A stretch of DNA of 46,892 bases from Treponema sp. GTDB lineage: Bacteria; Spirochaetota; Spirochaetia; Treponematales; Treponemataceae. Where the stretch lies: assembly GCA_017468745.1 (NCBI GenBank), contig JAFUHS010000153.1:1-46892 (forward strand), given 5' to 3'. Position 1 is the first letter of the stretch, and the number at the start of each line of letters is the position of its first letter. The notes beneath the pieces are model-generated. The model was given only the letters and a program-made list of their open reading frames with translations. It did no database searches and had not been told where the DNA came from. Of this stretch, positions 8,770 to 17,900 are shown piece after piece. Made by a program: the position numbers and the translations under genes.

Positions 8770-10271
8770 TTAACCTGATATGAAATTATCGTTATATATT
8801 GCTTTCCATCTTTTGAAGCATACACATCAATGTTTGCCGCATCTTCCGGGATTGTAAAATCAAGTTCGAAGACCCCGTTTTTTTGATTTTTTTGAAAGAA
8901 TACAAAATCTCCTTCACCGAGAACGATGGCGATTTTTGAATATACGCTCGTTTTGATTTCAAAATGCTGCTCGTTTTTTTTCTGCAGGCTGCCGGTAAGC
9001 GGTGAAAGAAGCTCCATGTTTTTCACATTGTAATCGCGGTACATTTGCGGGAATCTCATCACATTTTGTCCGAAGCCAGCATAGTCCTCGCTTGCAGTCA
9101 CCTCAACGGAAAACATATTCTCATATCGGTTCGTATTTCTTCCGAGAAGTTTTAAAATTTTGGTAACTGCATTATTCCGTTGATTGTCAAACAAATCCTC
9201 AGAAAAATAATAGCGTCCGTTCTCTTCGATAAGATAAAATGATTTTTCAAAAAAATTGTATTCATTCTGAGAGATTTTCTTTTTAGAGACTAATCCTCTG
9301 GCTTCGGGAATAATCTTTTGCTCAAAATCAGTCTTAGAAAAGAAAGTGGGATTTTTTACGGTTCCGTCGTTCGCCCCTACCCGCAGGGTATACAGCTCTT
9401 TATCGGGAACATCAAAAATGATACGCTTGCTATTACCGTTATTCGCATAAAAAACAGCGTTAGTCGTATCTGCCGGGCCGTCGCCGTAAATATCAGCATT
9501 GAGGCGGACATTGGATTTTGAAGATGTGACCTCAAAATAAGTCATTCCAGATATGACATTTGAATAATCAGGAGCCGTCTTACCGAAAGCAAGTCCGAAT
9601 TCAAAAAAAATGCCAGGAAGATAAGGCTCTTTTTCAAATTGTTGGGGCGAGCGGATTTGCTTTTCGGGAAGCAACTGCCATTTTTCTTCTTCCGGAAAAT
9701 GAGAATAAATGAATTGTCCGGGCGTGAGATTGTACCACTGATTCGTGTAGTGCTTTATAAAAGAGCGTCGCTCGACGAAACCTGCATCCCATGTGACATC
9801 GATGAGTTTCCATTTACCTCCGATTTTTACAGCATTCCACGCATGGTCACTTTCCTTCCGAAGATAGCCTGGATAATTAAAACCTTTTGACCAGCCGTAG
9901 ACGATTTCACATTCAATATCAACCACCTGACACATGACTGCAAGCAGATTCGCATAGCCCACGCAGACAGCCCTGCGCTTTTTCAATACGGTCTCGTACC
10001 CCTGCTCCCCGGCACCATTCTCTGTAAAAACATCGCAGTCATAAGCGATGTTATCGCAAATCCAGTCGTGAAAAATCTTCACTTTTGATGCGGTGTCATT
10101 TGAACCAGACGCAAGGAATTTGGTCAAATCAATTATATTTTCTTTTGGGTCAGTAAAAATTCCGTCCTGAATATTTTTAGGAACTTTACGGACTTTTGAA
10201 TTCATTGAAGCGGAAAAGAGCTGCATGGAAATAAGAGAGACAAGGGCGATAAGAAATAATTTTTTTTTCAT
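8766..10271 (-). CDS. Exported transglutaminase-like cysteine protein
   Basis: A 501-aa protein with an N-terminal signal peptide (LFLIALVSLISMQLFSA). The start at 10271 is preferred over an in-frame ATG at 10307 because GGAGG lies 11 bases upstream and the signal peptide starts there. The transglutaminase fold occupies about residues 55-170, with the catalytic triad visible as Cys103 (RAVCVGYANL), His143 (SDHAWNAV) and Asp158 (KLIDVTWDAG). Such domains act as proteases or amide-exchanging enzymes. The remaining 330 residues are beta-rich, possibly Ig-like, and unassigned. It lies 53 bases downstream of the radical SAM gene in the same direction, so it may act on the product of that system. 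Confidence 0.8.
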   Translation of the reverse strand: MKKKLFLIALVSLISMQLFSASMNSKVRKVPKNIQDGIFTDPKENIIDLTKFLASGSNDTASKVKIFHDWICDNIAYDCDVFTENGAGEQGYETVLKKRRAVCVGYANLLAVMCQVVDIECEIVYGWSKGFNYPGYLRKESDHAWNAVKIGGKWKLIDVTWDAGFVERRSFIKHYTNQWYNLTPGQFIYSHFPEEEKWQLLPEKQIRSPQQFEKEPYLPGIFFEFGLAFGKTAPDYSNVISGMTYFEVTSSKSNVRLNADIYGDGPADTTNAVFYANNGNSKRIIFDVPDKELYTLRVGANDGTVKNPTFFSKTDFEQKIIPEARGLVSKKKISQNEYNFFEKSFYLIEENGRYYFSEDLFDNQRNNAVTKILKLLGRNTNRYENMFSVEVTASEDYAGFGQNVMRFPQMYRDYNVKNMELLSPLTGSLQKKNEQHFEIKTSVYSKIAIVLGEGDFVFFQKNQKNGVFELDFTIPEDAANIDVYASKDGKQYITIISYQVN

Positions 10272-10324
10272 TATGGTATAAACCTCCATTATATTTACGA
10301 AATTCATGACGAGCTTTTAGTCCG

Positions 10325-11437
10325 TCACTTGTTTTTCAGCATTTTCAGATTGCAATATGAGCACTCAGAATGGTCATCTTTATGAAGATGAAGTCCGTTT
10401 CCCTCACACCAGCGCCAGCTTTTACACTTCTCACATTCTCCGACTTTCGCCCAAGACCGATTACGCATATTCTGAAATCTATTATCCCATATATCCATAA
10501 AATCATCCTTGTAGATGTTCCCCTGAATAAATGAAGGACTTCGTACGCTCAGGCAGGCGGAAATCGAACCGTCGCACATGATTGAACCGACATTGACTCC
10601 GCCACGGCAGAAAAAGAAATAATCCCTGACTTTTAATTCATAGGGACCGAGATAGCCTTCGCAGGAATATTGAAGATGTATAGACTTTCCGTCTTTATTG
10701 CGATAGCTTCGGCTTTCCACGATAAATTCCATCAACTGCCGGTATTCAGCAGGAGAAAGTCCCAAATCATTATCCGCAGCCCTGCCGCTGGGAAAAATCG
10801 AAAAAATTCTCCACGCTGTCACCCCTTTTTCAATCAGGAAATCACGGAGTTTCGGCAAAACGGCAAGATTTTCGTGATGGACGCATGTAATCACATCATA
10901 GACGAGCATGCGGGGAAAATCTTTTTGATATGAGACACATAAATCTATCGCGCGACAGGCTTTTTCAAAAGCTTTCTCATTCAGCCTCAAATATTTATGT
11001 TCATTTTCCAAACCATCCAAACTTATGCTGATGGACTTTAATCCAGAGTCTATCAGAGAAGAAAAACGCCCGGGAGTAAGCAGAAATCCATTGGTGACAA
11101 TTCCCCAGTTGCAGTCAAGTTCCCGTATTGCCTTTCCGGCTTTTTCCAAATCCTTTCGAAGCAGAGGCTCGCCGCCTATAATTGATACCATAAGTTTTCT
11201 TTTCGTTTTTCTTTTTTGTCTGATTTTTCTCAAAGCCTCCAGAAAATCCTCTAGGGGCATATCCTTTGAAAGAGAATCAGCCGTGCAATCAGAGCCGCAG
11301 TGAAGACAATTAAAATTGCAGCGTAGAGTACATTCCCAAAAAAGATGATACAAGTCGTGCTTTTTTGTTTCGGAGAGTCTGTACCTGCGGAAAATCTCCC
11401 GCCTGACTATATCCAAAGGAGAAAGAAAGTTTATCAC
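10325..11437 (-). CDS. Radical SAM/SPASM enzyme of the rSAM/lipoprotein pair
   Basis: A 370-aa cytoplasmic enzyme. The [4Fe-4S]-SAM motif is CNFNCLHC (Cys40, Cys44, Cys47), followed by the SAM-binding GGEPLL. The C-terminal SPASM region has cysteines for auxiliary clusters (FFFCRGG, SIMCDGSISAC, GECEKCKSWRWCEGN, CSYC). The order and length match the family catalogued as the radical SAM partner of a small lipoprotein (TIGR04133/TIGR04134 as I recall it). Its ATG overlaps the lipoprotein stop as ATGA, so translation is coupled. SPASM relatives modify ribosomally made peptides or sulfatases, so a modification of the neighbouring lipoprotein is plausible. The reaction is unknown. Confidence 0.82.
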   Translation of the reverse strand: MINFLSPLDIVRREIFRRYRLSETKKHDLYHLFWECTLRCNFNCLHCGSDCTADSLSKDMPLEDFLEALRKIRQKRKTKRKLMVSIIGGEPLLRKDLEKAGKAIRELDCNWGIVTNGFLLTPGRFSSLIDSGLKSISISLDGLENEHKYLRLNEKAFEKACRAIDLCVSYQKDFPRMLVYDVITCVHHENLAVLPKLRDFLIEKGVTAWRIFSIFPSGRAADNDLGLSPAEYRQLMEFIVESRSYRNKDGKSIHLQYSCEGYLGPYELKVRDYFFFCRGGVNVGSIMCDGSISACLSVRSPSFIQGNIYKDDFMDIWDNRFQNMRNRSWAKVGECEKCKSWRWCEGNGLHLHKDDHSECSYCNLKMLKNK

Positions 11438-11919
11438 TGCCCGCTTCCCTCAAATTCTGTTTTTTGCCCCCCATTTTCTTCATCATTTTCGTCATAATCC
11501 AGGCAGACGCTTTTCTTTGTGCTGACAGAAAGAGAATCCAGAATTATCGTATCCGTGAGAGAGGCATAAGACCCATTCGCCTCACCATCAATGTCCTCAA
11601 ACCTGATTGTATATTCGGTTTTCGTCTTCAACAGCCCTGAAGAAAGCGCAAAATAATAATTCCCGTTGGAATCAGTAGTGGTCGCACTTATTTCCTTGTT
11701 TTCAAGCAAAAGTGAGACTTTTATACCGGACACTTTTGCGCCTGAGATTTTTGCCGTAACAAGTCCGTACAGCCAGGCTGCCTCGTAGTGACTCGAATTC
11801 GGTATTTCATAATCCTCAGCCGGTCCATAAAGAACATTAAAGCAACCGGCAAGAGGAAATGTGATACCCAGCAATGCGAGGATAGAGCTGTTTATTTTGT
11901 GAAAGTTTATCCGTGACAT
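11434..11919 (-). CDS. Small lipoprotein partner of the radical SAM enzyme
   Basis: A 161-aa lipoprotein with lipobox PLAGC (Cys about residue 26). The next residues FNVLYGPAEDYEI and the Gly-rich beta segments (SGIKVSLL, TDSNGNYYF, FEDIDGEANGSY) resemble the carboxypeptidase-regulatory-like fold seen in the Bacteroidetes lipoproteins paired with radical SAM genes. A single other cysteine sits in KSVCLDYDE, and the tail is acidic and ends EFEGSGQ. AAGGAG lies nine bases before the ATG. The stop overlaps the enzyme start. The modified residue, if any, cannot be picked from sequence. Confidence 0.8.
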   Translation of the reverse strand: MSRINFHKINSSILALLGITFPLAGCFNVLYGPAEDYEIPNSSHYEAAWLYGLVTAKISGAKVSGIKVSLLLENKEISATTTDSNGNYYFALSSGLLKTKTEYTIRFEDIDGEANGSYASLTDTIILDSLSVSTKKSVCLDYDENDEENGGQKTEFEGSGQ

Positions 11920-11947
11920 ACGGAAAGACTCCTTGCTAATAATAAAG

Positions 11948-11981
11948 GGTATCTCTAAAAACTGAAGTTTTCAGAGATACC
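11948..11981 (-). terminator. Strong hairpin between the giant lipoprotein and the rSAM pair
   Basis: GGTATCTCT (11948-11956) and AGAGATACC (11973-11981) form nine pairs and the inner bases extend this to 15 pairs on the minus strand with one G-U and a four-base loop. The minus strand continues CTTTATTATT, a partial U-run. It sits 5 bases after the lipoprotein stop and may terminate or attenuate read-through into the downstream genes. Confidence 0.65.
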
Positions 11982-11986
11982 ATAAG

Positions 11987-14923
11987 CTAATATCCTACGG
12001 GGATATAAACAGGATTTAGTGTAATATAAGCTCTGTCATCTCCAGAGTAACGAGAAGAGTCCTTTTCATAAGAAGCGGTCAATGTGTGGCTTCCACTCGC
12101 AAGGATTTTAGTATATGTTCCACTTGTTTCTCCTGATATAGAAGAAACGATTTTTGTCCCGTCAAGGGTAACAGTAAGTTTATCATAAGACTCACTGCTT
12201 ACACGATAAGGAATGGAAACAGAGATTTCACAAGGAAGAGTGATTGTCCATGTAGATGACGCAGTCCAAGAATTTTTATTGTAATTCGTTGACCGCCAGA
12301 TGTTTCCACTGTAATTGTCAAAATAATAATAATAATCTGCACTTGCATTTTTTAGCCATGAAACACTAATCGTTTTTGTACCCTCACTTACAAGCCAGCC
12401 TGCCCAAACTTCTATGTCCCCAGTTGAGCCTGCCTGAATCGAAGCGAGGATTGTGGTCAGCTCTTCGCTAGTGTACCAGCCTACAAAGGTCTCAGTCTCG
12501 CTTGAGGGGGCCAGAAGCGTGATTTCAGCGTCTTCAACAGTGTAAGAATGAGGAGCATCCGCAGGAAGACTTCCCTTCGAGCTTATGTGATAGGTAATTG
12601 AATATGTGATTATCTCCCATTGGGCGTAAAGATTCAGATTTCCTGTCGAGCCAGAAGGGATTTCTTCAATCCTGCTTGTGGAATCGTAACTTAAAGTCGT
12701 ATACCAGCCTTTGAATGTGTATCCGGTTTTTGTCGGATTTGCCAGACTGATGGTTGCTGTATTTACATTGTAGCTCGATGGATTCGCACTTGAATTCGTA
12801 CCTCCTGAGAGCGAATAAGAGATGCTGTAAGTAAGAATAGACCATCCGGCATAAAGAGTCTTGTTCTCTGTTATGGGACTTGCTGAGCTGAATTTGTAAG
12901 ACGATGTGAAATATGTGTTGCTTGTGTACCAGCCTGTAAAACTGTAGCCAGATCGAGTCGGGTCTTCCGGGAGCAGCAAAAGCTCCCCGCTTTTAACGGA
13001 CAGGGCAGACACATTGCTTCCGCCGTTTGATATAAATGTTACGGTGTAATAACTGAAATTACTCTTACAAGCAGTAAAGGCGTTGCCACCGACATATTCC
13101 AGACTCTCCGGGAGATTCATGTTTTCAAGAGAAGAGCAGCCATAGAAAGCATAGATTCCAATCTTTTTAAGTTCGCTTGAAGAAGGAATCGTGATTGTTT
13201 CAAGGGACACGCATTTATAGAAAGCATAGTCTCCAATCTCAGTGACCCATGACTGGAGAGTAAATGAAGTCGCGGTTTTACCCTCAGGATAACGGAAAAG
13301 CAGAGTATCCTTGTAAAGGATTCCGCTTCCATTATTGTCGTCATAGACAGGATTCGAGCTGTCTACGGTAAATGCTGACAAGGCAGGGCAGTCGTTAAAG
13401 GCTGTGCCCGCTATTTCTGTAAGCTTTGCCCCGATTTCAATGGTCAAAAGATTTGTATTTCCGCTGAATGCCCCCGCTCCAACTTTCGTAACACTCTCAT
13501 TTATGCTATAAGTCTCGCCGGATTTTCCAGCCGGGTATTGAATCAAAATGCTGCCATCTTTAGAGAAGAGGATTCCGTCAAGACTCTTATATTCTGAATT
13601 ACCCTCTTCTACGGATATACTGGTCAGAAGAGAGCAGTTTCCAAATACATTCTCACCAAGGCTCGAAATGCCGCTGGTTATTGTAAATTCCGTAAGCTCG
13701 CTACAGCCCAGGAAAGCCTCATCTCCGATTGAGCTAAGATTTTCGGGAAGAACTACGGAAGAGATTTTTGTACAGTTTGCAAAAAGGCTGTCGGAGAAAG
13801 AAAGGCTGCTGGAAGCGAACAAATCAAGATTCACGCTTCCGGCGGAGTTTTTTAGTTTCGCAGCAAGGCTTTCAAGGCTTACATCACCAACGACAGCAAG
13901 GGTATAGCCATCTGCGATATTCGATAAATTCAAAGAAGATAAATTCTCAGATGTTACGACCTCACCTATTGCCCATTTCGCGTAGAAAGTTTTATCTCCG
14001 CTCATATTCTTTGAGATTTTCGTAATGCGTTCAGATGAGAAATCGGCAGTCTCATACCAGCCGACAAAAGCATAGCCTGAGCGAGTAATATTTTCTGCAG
14101 TGGAAAGCATGAATTCAGAGCTTCGGGTGTAAACTTCAGGGGCTGCATAGGCCGAAGAAATTTCCCCCTCATTCTTGACATAATTTATGCTGTAAATTTT
14201 ATTAAGGTTAGCCAAAGTCCTTGCAGCAGAACTCTGTTTTTCCTCAACGACGGTGACAATTTCACGGTATGTATTAATCAGGGCAGTATAGGAGTCATCT
14301 GCATAGAGCATCGCCTTGAACCGATAATTGCCGACAGGAACAGATGAGACAGTGTAGGATACGGAATCATTCTTTACCCGCAAAGATTTAAGCTCAAAAC
14401 CAGACAGCAGCTCATCGTCTTCCACAGTGAAAAGACCAGCTTTTACGACTTTCACGCCACTATCGTCGGGAAAACTCAATGTTATTGAAACAGAGCCTCT
14501 TCCCTCTTCGCTTCCAACTTCGCTCACTTCAAGGATGAAATCCAGTGTATTCTCGCCGGCAACAATCTCCTTATCTTTAAGAGATGCCGCAAAATTTATA
14601 TTGCCGATTTTTGCGGAAAGCGAAAAATCCCAAATTCCAGTCTCAATTACAAGCCCTTTAGAAAGTGCCGTGTCACGGGTAGAAAAAGACTGCTTGAAAT
14701 GGTCAGAAACATCCCCCTGTAAGTCACCTTCAATCAGAATATCCGTTAATTCTGACAAATCAATTTCAGGACGGACGGTGCGCGTAGGAGATGAGAAATT
14801 AAAGTTTATATATGCCTTTTTCTCTGAATCGGAATTGAAATCATCCTTTTCGGCAATATCAGAGCATGAGATTATTCCGAAAAGCAGAAAACAAGATAGA
14901 ATAAAACAAAAGAATTTTTTCAT
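11987..14923 (-). CDS. BspA-like leucine-rich repeat and InlB-repeat surface lipoprotein
   Basis: A 978-aa lipoprotein. The ATG at 14923 is chosen over one at 15004, because it follows GGAGG (overlapping the upstream stop) and opens a lipoprotein signal with lipobox GIISC. Domains in order: an Ig-like N-terminal part; one InlB/Listeria-Bacteroides repeat (ending GDKTFYAKWA); several BspA-type leucine-rich units (ISSIGDEAFLGCSEL pattern) around residues 370-650; then three more InlB-type repeats (GYSFTGWYTS, GYTFKGWYTT, TFVGWYTSEE); and a C-terminal Tyr/Ser-rich beta domain. Such proteins are surface adhesins or fibre-like proteins in host-associated bacteria. It is the last of four consecutive lipoprotein genes. 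Confidence 0.85.
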   Translation of the reverse strand: MKKFFCFILSCFLLFGIISCSDIAEKDDFNSDSEKKAYINFNFSSPTRTVRPEIDLSELTDILIEGDLQGDVSDHFKQSFSTRDTALSKGLVIETGIWDFSLSAKIGNINFAASLKDKEIVAGENTLDFILEVSEVGSEEGRGSVSITLSFPDDSGVKVVKAGLFTVEDDELLSGFELKSLRVKNDSVSYTVSSVPVGNYRFKAMLYADDSYTALINTYREIVTVVEEKQSSAARTLANLNKIYSINYVKNEGEISSAYAAPEVYTRSSEFMLSTAENITRSGYAFVGWYETADFSSERITKISKNMSGDKTFYAKWAIGEVVTSENLSSLNLSNIADGYTLAVVGDVSLESLAAKLKNSAGSVNLDLFASSSLSFSDSLFANCTKISSVVLPENLSSIGDEAFLGCSELTEFTITSGISSLGENVFGNCSLLTSISVEEGNSEYKSLDGILFSKDGSILIQYPAGKSGETYSINESVTKVGAGAFSGNTNLLTIEIGAKLTEIAGTAFNDCPALSAFTVDSSNPVYDDNNGSGILYKDTLLFRYPEGKTATSFTLQSWVTEIGDYAFYKCVSLETITIPSSSELKKIGIYAFYGCSSLENMNLPESLEYVGGNAFTACKSNFSYYTVTFISNGGSNVSALSVKSGELLLLPEDPTRSGYSFTGWYTSNTYFTSSYKFSSASPITENKTLYAGWSILTYSISYSLSGGTNSSANPSSYNVNTATISLANPTKTGYTFKGWYTTLSYDSTSRIEEIPSGSTGNLNLYAQWEIITYSITYHISSKGSLPADAPHSYTVEDAEITLLAPSSETETFVGWYTSEELTTILASIQAGSTGDIEVWAGWLVSEGTKTISVSWLKNASADYYYYFDNYSGNIWRSTNYNKNSWTASSTWTITLPCEISVSIPYRVSSESYDKLTVTLDGTKIVSSISGETSGTYTKILASGSHTLTASYEKDSSRYSGDDRAYITLNPVYIPVGY

Positions 14924-14933
14924 AATTTGCCTC

Positions 14934-17900
14934 CTATTCAACTGCCATAAATATCGTAGAAGAAAAATACTGAGAGCCTTTTTTAGCCTCAACTTCGATT
15001 TCATAAGTTCCGGCTTTCAGCGCAGAAATATCCAAAGTGAAAATATTTGAAGCGGCAGAAGTTTGCAGGACACCGTCAAGATACCATTTATAAGAGTCAT
15101 ATCCAGCGTCAGCCGTAAAGATACGGTTTGCCTCGCTGATATTTGAAGAGACGGAAATATCCGCAGCTTCTGATATAGTTATGCTGGAATTCGGTGAAAC
15201 AGCTATAAAATCCGGGCTTATGTCATTTCCCTCAACTATTGTGATTCTGTATGTTCCTATGTCGTCCGAAGATGCTTTTCCTTCCGCAGAGCCTTTTACA
15301 TTTACATAGAAATATATGATGATATCTTCACTGAAAGTCGCATATCCGGCGCCAGATGTATATCCAGAATCAAGGGCATTGGAATTTACTTTATCTTCAT
15401 TGCTTGCATCGACAGTAACTTCAATATCCGCAGTATATTGACCGCTACCGTCTTTTTTGTCATCAAAAAACATCCTAAAGAATGTGTTTTTCTTGGCTTT
15501 ATATCTGTAGACAATCCTGTCGTCCTTTGATGTCAGCTCTCCTGTAAGCCAGTCACCTTCGATGGCGGAGCCAGTTGTCGCCGTGAGTTTAGTGAGTGTA
15601 ACAGGCTTGTTTTCACCATCGAGCATAGTGATTGCGAATGTTCCCAAGGAATTGGAATCATAAGCTTTCACATGCAAATATGAGACCTCAGGCTCTACAT
15701 AATAAAAACTTGTAGGAGAAAAATATGTAGGATATCCGCTGGAAACTGTCTCATCAAAGACAGCACTAGTTGAATAATAAACCTTTGTATTGGCCGTATA
15801 AGAGCCTTTACCATATTTGTCATTGACAAAAAGCTTGTAAACCTTATCTTTTTCGGGTTTGTAATAGAAAATCACATCATCGCTTTCAGACAGGATTTCT
15901 GCTTCCAACCATGTAGCATCAGAATTCTTCGAAATATCATATCCGTAAAAGTTGCAGTTATATGAAGCTTCGTCAGAAATCGTTGAAGTCAGTGAGACAT
16001 CCGGACCGTAGGCAAGAGCGAGTCGATAAGTGCCATAAGAGTCATTTGTTTTAGGCATGGTTTTTATGTAGGCCTTGCCAGAGGATTTCGGAATGAAAGT
16101 GCTGATTACAGAATATCCCGAATCGATGTTTTCCCAATATGCTTCTGAAAGAGTGCCGTCTGAATAAGAGGCATAAGCGCTCATAAGCAGATCGCCTGTG
16201 TAGCTTGAAGAGCCGTCCTCCTTATCATCCCAGACTACTGAATAAATTTTTCCAGCCTCCACAGGGAAACTGAATATATCATAACCGTCCGGGTAAATAC
16301 AGCCCCACTTCCATGCGTTTTTGTTTGTAATGGCATCTCCACTTGCGACCGTAAACTTTTCTTCCGTATATTCAGTAAGCTTCTTAATGTAAGTTTCCTT
16401 GTCAGTAAGGAGCAAGGCGAAAGTGCCGTCGTATTTAGCTATCGAGCTTTGGGGAGTCACTTTAAAGAAAACATATCCTGTTTTGCTTACCGAGAAAGTC
16501 TGACTTTCAGTGAAGCCGTTGTCTTTTTCATGGAAGAGAATTTCCGAATCTGTCTGCGAGAATTTAGCGGCATCTGTACTCGCAGAAATCTTTATATCGG
16601 CAGAGTGACCAAAGCCGTTTCCGGCATCGCTCCAGCGCAGTGTGTAGTCATTTTCAGAGTCTGCATAGAAATAGTAAATCTTCGAGTCATCGGCTGAGGC
16701 TAACTTTCCGACAGTCCAGTCATAGCCTGCATAGCCGGAACTTGAGGAAAGATAAATTGACTTAGCCGTGCCCGATGAATCCTTGACCCTGAGGGCATAA
16801 GTTCCTCCATCAACGGAAGACCATGAGTTAAGTTTTATATAAATATATCCAGAAGATGATACGCTTATGGTCTTAGAGGAAGTTGATGTGGAGCTAAAAA
16901 GCGTGGTGGAAAAATTCGAGCTGGTAGAGGCAGAAACCCAGAGTCTGGCAGAACCATCATATTTGTAAGTCTCACCGTTTGAGCTTTCTGTAATCTTGTT
17001 TCCCTTGTCACCCCACTCAATCGTGTAATTCCCGCTGTTTGCCGCATAGAATTTGTGTACGACCCAAGAATCGCTGTTTGCCAAAGTGCCAAAGTAAACG
17101 CCATATGAGTTGGAGGCAAGAGTTTCGTCTTTCAAGGCCTCGACTTTACTGGCGGAAGATGTCCAGTAATCTTTAGGAACGGAGCTTGCGTTGATAATAA
17201 AGTCATCAGAAAAGGTCAGCGTATAGAAATCCTTATCTTTTGACTGAAGATAGGCCTCAAAATCATTTTTAACGGGAGCTGCCGTCTCTTCACTTTCATT
17301 ACCCTCTGCGAAATTTACGAATTCCTTATGTTCATCTGAATTATTCGGAAGTTTTACAGTTTTTGGAGAAGCACTTCCAAGAGCGACAGTATAAAACATC
17401 TCTGTACTTTCTGAGAGAATCTGAGAGGTTGTGGCACCACAGAACACAAGGGTGTAAGCCATAGAGTTTCCGAAACTTGGAAGATAGAGGGTTTTTCCTG
17501 TCGCAGACTGGTCAACCGCAAAAAATTTCGTATTATTGTCCGGATAAATAATAAATCCATTGAGGGCCGCCACACTGTTGTCTCCATCGCTGATTGCCGC
17601 AAAAGAAATGGGAACTAAACCTTTATAAAATCTCAGGGGAACATAATCTACCCAGGCACCTCCAGAGGAATTTGAGATTTTTATATTGAGTCCTGTGTCA
17701 ACGAAGGCCTCGCTCATAGAATTGCACTCAACTTCAAGAGAAATTGTTTTTACGGCACCCTTTGCCAGGCTTGGAATCGTGCCTTCTATTGCGGCTCCCT
17801 TTTGCAGTTTTGAATCACTTCCTGTCGCGGTGACAGAAAGGAGAGACGGATTTTCTGCAGTGATTTCAAAATAACTTGATATACAATCAACATCACTGAC

